From contig JAUICM010000007.1 in the NCBI GenBank assembly GCA_030427885.1, forward strand, positions 234,336-298,335: a stretch of 64,000 nucleotides of DNA, given 5' to 3'. This document shows positions 54,244 to 61,877 of the stretch, piece by piece; the first letter of the stretch is position 1, and every line of letters begins with the position of its first letter. A model generated the notes under the pieces. That model did not search any database, had not been told where the DNA came from, and worked only from the letters and a program-made list of their open reading frames with translations. Made by a program: the position numbers and the translations under genes. Source of the stretch: Rhodothermia bacterium (lineage in GTDB: Bacteria > Bacteroidota > Rhodothermia > Balneolales > Balneolaceae).

Positions 54244-56514
54244 TTAAAATTTTACCGTATAGGAGAGTGCAGGGATAAGAGGAAGTAGTGTCACATCTGA
54301 TTGTTCGACAGGGTTAGAGTCAAAATTGAAACTCTGGAACCATACATTTTTTCGGGAATATACATTTATGATCTGAAGTTGAAGTTCGGTTTCGCCCCTT
54401 CCAAAAAACTTACCGGTTCGTGCAAATGAAAGATCCAGCCTGTGATAGTCAGGAAGCCTGGAAGCATTAACTTTACCAACAGTGAAGGCATCCTCTGAGA
54501 TGCTTGGAGTGAATGGACCGTCATGCAGAGCATACCTGCCTAATACCTCAGTATAGGCTTGTCCTGTGGCGAATACCCACGCCCCGGTAACTTTCCATTT
54601 TCTGCTGAGTTGATAGGTTGCTACAAAATTGACATCATGTCTTCGGTCATATTTGGGTGGGTAAAATCTGGCAGCCTGATCATCATTTCCGAATTCCACA
54701 TTAAAACCTGGGAATTTTCGCCAGGTATATCCTAAAGTGTAGCCTACAAAGCCGGTTAGTTTTCCAACTTGTTTTTCAAACATTACCTCCATCCCGTAGG
54801 CATAGCCATTACCCACTCTGAACAGATCTTTATACACCAGTCCTGCAGGATCAGGTATAAAAGGATCCAGCTCAAACAGGTCTTCCATTGTTCTGTAATA
54901 CAGCTCAATATCGAGGCCGTAATTTTTGAATGGGATGGTTTTTGCACCAACCACATATTGATCCCCATAAGCTGGATTAACACCTTCATCGGCGGTAAGC
55001 CATACGTCAAATCCCGAAAACGCCTCATTTGTGATGAGGGTGAAGAACTGGTTATAACGCCCATAAGCTGCCTGCAGTCTGATCCGTTCGATCAGCGAGA
55101 ATTCTGTGGAGATACGAGGCTCGACTCTGACATAGTCACCATCAGAAAAATAGTTTACACGTGTTCCGGCTACGATCTTCCAGCGATCAGTGGGTCGCCA
55201 GGTATCCTGAAGGTAATAAGAGGCATAGTCAGCCTGGAGCCTGCTGCTGAAACTATCCTGGTTATCAAAACGGTCGTTAAGTTTCAGCAGGAAAGAACCA
55301 GCCCAGATCCCGGTTGAGATCTGATGCCGCTCATTAGGCAGGTATTCCAGATCAGACTTGATCGAGAAATCAAAAATGTTATTCCGGCGTTCAAATGGAG
55401 TTCCACCAAAGGAGAATTCCGGGAAGTTGAAATACCGGGAACCTGTTACTACAAAATTAGAAAAAAGCTTTTCATTGAAGATATGTGTCCAGGTGGTGCT
55501 GATGGTCTGATTTCCGTAATTCAGCAAGAATTCAGCATCATCAGCAAATGGGAAAACTACTTTATCACTACCTGCATAAGCTGCTATCGAAAGCTTGTTG
55601 TCTTTATTCATATCAAAATTCAGCTTGCCGTTGAAGTCCAGGAAGTAGAAAGTAGAAGGGATATTAGGATTGCTGATCCGCAACACTGCCAGCAAAGGCT
55701 CAAGAGTAGATCGGCGAATAGCCACCATGTACGAGCCATTTTTAATGGGGCCTTCACCTGCAAGCCGGGATGCAAGCATACCGATAGTAAAGGTGCTGGT
55801 TCCTTTATTTCTGTTTCCGTCTTTATTATAAATGGAAAGTACTGATCCCAGTCGTCCGCCATATTCAGCAGGATAACCTCCTTTATAAAGACGTACATCT
55901 TTGATGGCATCGGGATTGAACGTGGAGAAAAATCCAAAAAAGTGACTTGGGTTATATACCGTTGTTCGGTCTAACAAGATGAGTGTCTGGTCTGGGCCAC
56001 CACCACGGATATATAAACCACTTGAGAAATCAGAAGCAGATTTAACACCGGGAAGGAGCTGTATGGATCTGAAAACATCTGCTTCAAAAACCGCGGGTAA
56101 TTTCTTTATCAATTCAGTTTGTACCTGGGCAGTACCAATAGATTTGAGTTCTTCCTCCTCAGCCTGCGAACGAACAATGATCTCCTCACCCTGAAGTATA
56201 TTTGGCTGCAGACTTATATCAACCCGCATGTTTTGTCCGGGTTTTAACGTGATCTCTCTTTGAAAAGGTTCGTAACCAATATACGTAGCGGCCAGAGTGT
56301 ATACCCCTGGAGCTATATCGGTAATAGAAAAGTAGCCCAGAGTATTTGTAGAGGCTCCACGGTTGTTTTCTAACAGAGCTACGTTAGCACTTATAAGAGT
56401 TTCACCGGTGGCAGCGTCTCTCACATATCCATTGATGGAGGCCTCGTTCTGAGCAACAGCATGAAGACTTACTCCCCAAAGAAGCGATGTAATTAGCAGT
56501 AGTTTTTTTACCAT
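54244..56514 (-). CDS. TonB-dependent receptor with carboxypeptidase-like domain
   Basis: 756 aa outer-membrane transporter. Signal peptide (ending near AVAQ), CarboxypepD_reg-like domain (INGYVRDAATGETLISANVA, residues about 27-110), plug domain (LLPGVKSASDFSSGLYIRGG), then a 22-strand-type barrel ending in Phe (LSYTVKF). It pairs with the DUF4249 lipoprotein downstream. The cargo is unknown; size is on the small side for SusC and there is no SusD neighbour. Confidence 0.9.
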   Translation of the reverse strand: MVKKLLLITSLLWGVSLHAVAQNEASINGYVRDAATGETLISANVALLENNRGASTNTLGYFSITDIAPGVYTLAATYIGYEPFQREITLKPGQNMRVDISLQPNILQGEEIIVRSQAEEEELKSIGTAQVQTELIKKLPAVFEADVFRSIQLLPGVKSASDFSSGLYIRGGGPDQTLILLDRTTVYNPSHFFGFFSTFNPDAIKDVRLYKGGYPAEYGGRLGSVLSIYNKDGNRNKGTSTFTIGMLASRLAGEGPIKNGSYMVAIRRSTLEPLLAVLRISNPNIPSTFYFLDFNGKLNFDMNKDNKLSIAAYAGSDKVVFPFADDAEFLLNYGNQTISTTWTHIFNEKLFSNFVVTGSRYFNFPEFSFGGTPFERRNNIFDFSIKSDLEYLPNERHQISTGIWAGSFLLKLNDRFDNQDSFSSRLQADYASYYLQDTWRPTDRWKIVAGTRVNYFSDGDYVRVEPRISTEFSLIERIRLQAAYGRYNQFFTLITNEAFSGFDVWLTADEGVNPAYGDQYVVGAKTIPFKNYGLDIELYYRTMEDLFELDPFIPDPAGLVYKDLFRVGNGYAYGMEVMFEKQVGKLTGFVGYTLGYTWRKFPGFNVEFGNDDQAARFYPPKYDRRHDVNFVATYQLSRKWKVTGAWVFATGQAYTEVLGRYALHDGPFTPSISEDAFTVGKVNASRLPDYHRLDLSFARTGKFFGRGETELQLQIINVYSRKNVWFQSFNFDSNPVEQSDVTLLPLIPALSYTVKF

Positions 56515-56613
56515 AACTTGATGAACAGAATTGTAAGCCGACTTTGACGTAGATTTATTTGAAAAGTTATCCTTTTAATTGGAACTAAAGAAATTTCAGA
56601 GGCATAACGTTTA

Positions 56614-57504
56614 TCACAGGCCTAAATTTCCCTGAGTCGTATTTTCGTTGGGAATTTTCAGATCAGTACCGAGTTCTTCATTCATTAATTTGTTGAAATG
56701 TGCTGAAAGCAGTGGGGATTCTTTCTCAATATTCTGGTGCACAAAGAAATAGATCTTTTCAAGTCCTGCCTGTTTCCACTCTTTCAAACGGGTTACCCAG
56801 TCATTCAATCTCTGATAATCACTTTCATGATTGGCACCTACATAGCGGATGAAAGCAACAGGTGTCGTCAGCCGCATATGAAGCAGATCCCGTCTTCCCG
56901 CTGTATCGGTGATGATATTAGCTACATTATACTCTTCAAAAAGCTGATAGATCTGACCTGAAACCGCTTCATTATTAAACCAGTCGGTATGCCGGAGTTC
57001 TATGGCTAAAGGCAACTCTTTCGGCCAGGCTTCCAGAAAATCCCGGATACGGTCCATATCTTTTGGTTTGAAATCATCACGGAGCTGAAGAAAGATCATT
57101 CCGAGTTTTTCATTAAAAGACCGGATGGGCATTGTGTATTCTTCTATAAGAGATTCGACGCCTTTAAGCCTTTTATAATGACTAATACTGTTCACCACTT
57201 TAGGGAAAAATCTGAAATTTTCAGGAGTTTTATCTCTCCAGCCTTCAACAACATCGCTTCCGAAAATCCGGTAATGGGTGGCATTCAGTTCTATCGAATT
57301 AAATTGAGTGGCATAATACTCAAGTTCGTCTTTTGTGCCTCTTGGGTAGAAGCCCTTAAGATCGGTCTTATTCCATTTGGCACAGCCTACAAACACTTCA
57401 AAGTTGGAAGGATCTCCTGTATTCAAAACAGAGATAGTATCCGGGTGATCGGTAGGGAGAGTGAAGTCGATAGAAGAAGGGTCTTTTACACTGCCGAATT
57501 TCAT
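56614..57504 (-). CDS. DUF72 domain protein
   Basis: 296-aa soluble TIM-barrel-like DUF72 (YecE) protein: VFVGCAKWNKTDLKGFYPRGT, YATQFNSIELNATHYRIF, and PLAIELRHTDWFNNEAVSGQ, then VAFIRYVGANH and KIYFFVHQN. The family is widespread with unclear function. The gene stands alone in its context. Confidence 0.9.
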   Translation of the reverse strand: MKFGSVKDPSSIDFTLPTDHPDTISVLNTGDPSNFEVFVGCAKWNKTDLKGFYPRGTKDELEYYATQFNSIELNATHYRIFGSDVVEGWRDKTPENFRFFPKVVNSISHYKRLKGVESLIEEYTMPIRSFNEKLGMIFLQLRDDFKPKDMDRIRDFLEAWPKELPLAIELRHTDWFNNEAVSGQIYQLFEEYNVANIITDTAGRRDLLHMRLTTPVAFIRYVGANHESDYQRLNDWVTRLKEWKQAGLEKIYFFVHQNIEKESPLLSAHFNKLMNEELGTDLKIPNENTTQGNLGL

Positions 57505-57635
57505 GTTTGCTGTTGTTGACTTATGGTTTTAGATCGAGTCAAAAATAACACAAATAAGTGTTATCAAATAATAAAGATGGCTCAATAAAATGATTTCTAT
57601 TTCGTATATATTCGTGTTCAACCAATTTCAGTAAT

Positions 57636-58076
57636 ATGAAAAAACTACATGTTCTGATATTTATAGTTTCCGGAATGATCAGTACTTCCTGTCTCGATAA
57701 TCAACAGGTAATAGTAGATAAAGAAGATGTTATAGGGTTATGGAAGTCTGAAGGAGTCCAGTTTAAAAGTCTTGAAGATGGTGAAACTCTGAACTGGGAG
57801 GGAGGTACCTGGCTTAGTATTCAGCGTGATGGGAGTTATTATAAGAATTATGTATCCGGTAAGTGGGAACTGGAAGGAGCTGAAATATTCCTGAATCCTA
57901 ATCCCGTGCTAAGTGTTCCTACCTCTAGGTATAATGTTATTGAATATTCAGCTAAATCGATAACTCTTGAGACGAGAGGGGCTGAATTAAACTTTGGGGA
58001 TTTCGATGAGTTCAGATCGGATGAGGAACTGATAGTTACTGAGATCTTTAATTTGGATCCTGGTAATTTGGATTAG
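57636..58076 (+). CDS. Hypothetical small lipoprotein
   Basis: 146-aa protein, lipobox STSC (Cys19). The mature part contains DVIGLWKSEGVQFKSLEDGE and WLSIQRDGSYYKNYVSGKWEL, which resembles the small lipocalin-like/META-type barrel domains of lipoproteins; I cannot assign a family. Lies upstream of the tmRNA gene; promoter unclear. Confidence 0.6.
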   Translation: MKKLHVLIFIVSGMISTSCLDNQQVIVDKEDVIGLWKSEGVQFKSLEDGETLNWEGGTWLSIQRDGSYYKNYVSGKWELEGAEIFLNPNPVLSVPTSRYNVIEYSAKSITLETRGAELNFGDFDEFRSDEELIVTEIFNLDPGNLD

Positions 58077-58151
58077 TCAGGAACTTTTATTCCATATTGA
58101 ATTTAATAAGAAGTCACATATTCCGTATATTAACAAGCTCTTTGAAATACT

Positions 58152-58513
58152 GGGGGTGTACTGGATTCGACGGGATGAGTAACACCGTAGGTTGCATGTC
58201 GAGGATGTCCAATGGTTCTCGTAAAACATCCATTATGGAAACAAAATAATTGACAACAATTATTCATACCGCTTAGCAGCATAAACTGCTTAGCCGTTCC
58301 TCTGGTTTCGTGCCTGTCAGTGCCAGACTGAACGCCATACAAGATAGGATAGCGTAGCACGGTTTTCTGTCTTTGCTGCGTGAAATTTCACAGAATAGTT
58401 TGAAGTCGCTTGTTTGCTAGGCTTGGCTTCCGGCGAATGTTAATTAGCAAATAAACATGTAGATGCTTGCAGGTTTACCTTTTCGGACCGGGGTTCGACC
58501 CCCCGCACCTCCA
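58152..58513 (+). ncRNA. ssrA: tmRNA (SsrA)
   Basis: One-piece transfer-messenger RNA that rescues stalled ribosomes. The 5' end GGGGGTGTACTGGATTCGAC and the 3' T-arm/acceptor GGTTCGACCCCCCGCACCTCC pair: GGGGGUG (58152-58158) with CACCUCC (58506-58512), discriminator A at 58513. CCA is not encoded. Between them lies a tag frame ending in the typical Leu-Ala-Ala, then pseudoknot-like segments. Length 362 nt is normal. Only stable RNA gene I can see in the window. Confidence 0.95.
58237..58284 (+). other. tmRNA tag reading frame
   Basis: Frame GGA ... GCA GCA TAA encodes GNKIIDNNYSYRLAA. The exact resume codon is not certain; the GGA at 58237 is my choice by analogy with related tmRNAs whose tags start with Gly. 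The tag contains an 8-bp perfect inverted repeat AATAATTG / CAATTATT with a 4-base loop (58246-58265). Confidence 0.6.
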
Positions 58514-58525
58514 CTTTTATATCAA

Positions 58526-58559
58526 AACCAGCTTGTCGTAAGACAGGCTGGTTTTTTTT
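58526..58559 (+). terminator. Intrinsic terminator of tmRNA
   Basis: 12-bp stem AACCAGCTTGTC (58526-58537) with GACAGGCTGGTT (58542-58553), GTAA loop, then T run to 58559. It begins 12 bases after the tmRNA 3' end. Confidence 0.92.
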
Positions 58560-58598
58560 ATGCATATCTCTCAAAACACGCCTTTTTAGCAAAATTTG

Positions 58599-58739
58599 TG
58601 TAAGCGCTTCTTTTTCTTCTTGACACATAAATTTTTTTTATGCAAGTTAAGTTAACGGTAAAGTTATCGGTTAAGTAAATGTTGGGAATGAATAAAACTT
58701 AATACTGATAAGGCTTTTAAAATCAATTGTTACCGTTAA
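58599..58739. promoter_or_regulatory. Operator-like cluster before the large TonB receptor
   Basis: A LacI-like box TGTAAGCGCTTCTT (58599-58612, matching most positions of the LacI-family consensus), then TTAACGGTAA (58652-58661) and its exact inverse TTACCGTTAA (58730-58739), plus a related TTATCGGTTAA at 58664-58674. Repeated CGGTTA/TAACGG half-sites suggest one or two regulators. No regulator gene is in the window. Confidence 0.5.
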
Positions 58740-58784
58740 AAAATATGACTGACCTCATTAAATAGATAAAATCTTTAATAATTT

Positions 58785-61700
58785 ATGCAGCCATTTAAAA
58801 AACAGTTACTTGTATATCTATTTATTTTATTCTTAAGCAATATTGTTTACGCGCAGGGATCTTTGAAGGGAACAGTGACCGATGGATATGATGATGAGCC
58901 CTTAATTGGTGTAAGTGTATTCATTGTTGGTACTTCTATGGGAACCGCTTCCGACGCTGATGGTAAATTTCTGGTTCGAAGAATTCCGTCCGGAGATATA
59001 CAGGTGCGTTTTTCTTATGTAGGGTACGAGACTCAAGTTTTTGATGTAACAATCGTTGATGGCGAAACACAGGAATTAAATGTATCGCTTTCTGCAGCTT
59101 CTATTACAGGTGATGTGGTTGAGATCTCTGCACAGGCTATGGGACAGGTTGCAGCAATGAACCAGCAAAGGTCCTCCAATAGTATTGTAAATGTTGTTTC
59201 TGAAGAAAAGATCAGAGAGCTGCCTGATGCGAATGCTGCAGAATCCATAGGTCGCTTGTCGGGTGTATCTCTTGTACGATCCGGGGGTGAGGCCAATAAA
59301 GTAGTATTGCGCGGAATGAGCGATAAATATCTGAGCATTACTGTTGATGGAGTCAGGCTTCCTGCAACGGATGCGCTTGCAAGAGGAGTTGATCTTAGTG
59401 CTATTTCTCAGAACTCACTTTCGGGAATAGAACTCTACAAATCACTGACCCCTGATAAAGATGCAGATGCGATTGCCGGAACGATCAATCTTGTTACAAG
59501 AAAAGCACCAGAGAATGCCGAGCTCCGTATTACTGCAAAAGGCGGATATAACCAGATCCGTGATTCTTACAACCAATACGATCTAAGTGCCAGATACGGA
59601 CAACGATATTTAAATGGTTTATTGGGGGTTCAGGTGATGGCTAATGCGGAGAAAAAGATCCGTAATAATGAACAGATCAGTATCGGATATACGAATCCTG
59701 ATGATGCCTTTTCGAACTACTGGGTGAATAACCTGGATCTTGAATACGTGAACGAGGATAGAAAGAGACAGGGGGCCGGGGTCATCCTTGATTTTAATAC
59801 CCCTGATGATGGTAATATCAAGCTGAATACAATGTATAACAGCACTACTCGCGATTATCTCACACATACAAGGAATTACCCTTTTGGGGACAATGTTTAT
59901 TATGAGTACCGGGACCGTGAACAGCAGATAGATGTACTTAGTGCTGCTTTAAATGGGGATAATTACCTTTTTGGTATTAAGACAAACTGGTCGGCTTCGA
60001 TATCAAGATCCAAGTCTCATTTCCCATATGATTATGCGATGACATTTTATGAGCCATCTGTAACAGGCTCATCAGGAATGATGTCAGGAATTCCGGAAGT
60101 GAAAGATGATCCTTCGGCCCTGATCGATTTTGCTTACAATAATTTTCAGACCACTACTTTATTTGATGCTTACTACCGAACTCAGGAGAACGAAGATACC
60201 GAGTTCAGTACCTATTTGGATCTTGAGAAAGAGTACACTATCTCTTCGAATCTGTCAGGATCTCTGAAAGCAGGAGGGAAGTACCGTACTAAGAACAGGG
60301 TCAATGAACGTGGGGAGGTCTTTTCTCCATACTATCTGGGAAGCTGGACTCCATACCAGCCAGATGGGGCAGGAGGAGTTGGGCATAAAGATTATCAGGG
60401 GACCAGCTTCGAGGATTACTTTATCTTTAATATCGCGCAGGTGAATAATAATATGGCCCCATCGCTGCCTTCTCTCCGAATGTTTCTTAGCGGCGATCCG
60501 GAATCTAAAGTAATTCTTGGCGATTATGATATGAATCCACTCATAATCAAAGATGTGATGCGTGAATGGTACACCATTAATGGGCTTGGAAGAACCGGCC
60601 AGGGTACGCCAGAATACCATGAAGATATTACTGCTGGAGCAAACGACTATGATATTACTGAGTCGGTATCAGCTGCATATATAATGAATACACTGAAAAT
60701 AGGTGCATCTGTTACAGCTATTCTTGGACTTCGTGTTGAACAAGAGAATCATGACTATAAGAACAAATATTCACCTCGACAGATTGGGGGATTTCCTGTT
60801 CCTGTTGGTGCAGTTATGGATACCACATCCACTTATTCTGAAACGGTTGTGCTTCCGCATGCTCATGTTAACATAGCCCCTACAGACTTCCTTAATCTAC
60901 GTTTTGCAGCTTATAAAGCTTTGGCACGACCTGATTTTAACATGCGTCTCTTGTCCTATTTCCCTTGGAGAGAAGCCACTACTGGTGGGGATAATGTTTT
61001 GGTTTTGGGGAATCCTATTCTCGAAACAGCAAAGGCCTGGAATTATGAGGTTAATGCTTCTTTGTATGGTAATGAGCTAGGTCTGTTTTCTGTGTCATTG
61101 TATTACAAAGAGATTGAAGATATGTACCATCAGCTTTCTGGATTTACCACCTCTGGCGATTCTCTCATCAAGAGTTTAGGGCTTGACTGGGATGTTCCAT
61201 TCAGAGCAAATACCGGGTACTCGCTTTCTGTACCATACAACTCAAATGACGTTTCCAAAGTTTGGGGTCTTGAGATCGATCATCAGATCAATTTCTATTG
61301 GTTGCCCGGATTGCTGAAGAATATTGTGCTTAGTTATAACGCATCATGGGTGCGTTCTGAAACTCCTATTCTGGGTCAGAGAACTGATACAACTTACACT
61401 CCTCATCCGGTTATTCCCGGGGTTCAGGTTCCATCATATAAAGCTGTTCCGGATTGGAAGACCGCACGCCTTGAAAGTCAGCCGGATTTCTTCGGTAACG
61501 TTTCTTTAGGGTATGATATCGGAGGTTTCTCAGGAAGGGTATCAGCATTCCATCAGGGGGAATACTTCCGTTCCTATAACCCAAGGGGCAATGCAAACCG
61601 ACTTGTAGGAAAATTTACCCGTGTGGATATAGCATTGACTTATAAAGCCACAGAATTTTTAACCCTTGTTGGCAATGTTAATAACATTACCAATGTGGAA

Positions 61701-61802
61701 GAAAAAGATATTCAGGATAACGCTATAGCAGACTATAGAGCCTTACGCCAGGCGGAGCGCTACGGAATTACTTTTGATCTGGGGGTCAGAATTGACCTCT
61801 AG
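58785..61802 (+). CDS. TonB-dependent receptor, large (TIGR01782-like)
   Basis: 1005 aa. Signal peptide (ending near VYAQ), carboxypeptidase-like domain (LKGTVTDGYDDEPLIGVSVF, residues about 26-115), plug with IRELPDANAAESIGRLSGVS and VLRGMSDKYLSITVDGVRL, and LYKSLTPDKDADAIAGTINL, a hallmark of the TIGR01782 receptor class linked to polysaccharide import. The barrel follows; the last residues are VRIDL. It is followed 75 bases on by the secreted repeat protein, and preceded by operator-like sequences. Probably imports an oligosaccharide; substrate unknown. Confidence 0.92.
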   Translation: MQPFKKQLLVYLFILFLSNIVYAQGSLKGTVTDGYDDEPLIGVSVFIVGTSMGTASDADGKFLVRRIPSGDIQVRFSYVGYETQVFDVTIVDGETQELNVSLSAASITGDVVEISAQAMGQVAAMNQQRSSNSIVNVVSEEKIRELPDANAAESIGRLSGVSLVRSGGEANKVVLRGMSDKYLSITVDGVRLPATDALARGVDLSAISQNSLSGIELYKSLTPDKDADAIAGTINLVTRKAPENAELRITAKGGYNQIRDSYNQYDLSARYGQRYLNGLLGVQVMANAEKKIRNNEQISIGYTNPDDAFSNYWVNNLDLEYVNEDRKRQGAGVILDFNTPDDGNIKLNTMYNSTTRDYLTHTRNYPFGDNVYYEYRDREQQIDVLSAALNGDNYLFGIKTNWSASISRSKSHFPYDYAMTFYEPSVTGSSGMMSGIPEVKDDPSALIDFAYNNFQTTTLFDAYYRTQENEDTEFSTYLDLEKEYTISSNLSGSLKAGGKYRTKNRVNERGEVFSPYYLGSWTPYQPDGAGGVGHKDYQGTSFEDYFIFNIAQVNNNMAPSLPSLRMFLSGDPESKVILGDYDMNPLIIKDVMREWYTINGLGRTGQGTPEYHEDITAGANDYDITESVSAAYIMNTLKIGASVTAILGLRVEQENHDYKNKYSPRQIGGFPVPVGAVMDTTSTYSETVVLPHAHVNIAPTDFLNLRFAAYKALARPDFNMRLLSYFPWREATTGGDNVLVLGNPILETAKAWNYEVNASLYGNELGLFSVSLYYKEIEDMYHQLSGFTTSGDSLIKSLGLDWDVPFRANTGYSLSVPYNSNDVSKVWGLEIDHQINFYWLPGLLKNIVLSYNASWVRSETPILGQRTDTTYTPHPVIPGVQVPSYKAVPDWKTARLESQPDFFGNVSLGYDIGGFSGRVSAFHQGEYFRSYNPRGNANRLVGKFTRVDIALTYKATEFLTLVGNVNNITNVEEKDIQDNAIADYRALRQAERYGITFDLGVRIDL

Positions 61803-61877
61803 CAACCATAAATCGCTTTATTGGGGTTTCCCCTCAGTAAGTTTTAACCAATAAACAACAATCATTGGAGGCAACAC

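Noticed and set aside
54769..55845. Long plus-strand frames opposite the TonB receptor
   Set aside because: Antisense to an intact receptor with all expected domains; no start signals.
58483..58513. T-arm-like sequence taken as a tRNA gene
   Set aside because: It is the 3' part of the tmRNA, pairing with 58152-58158; no anticodon arm.
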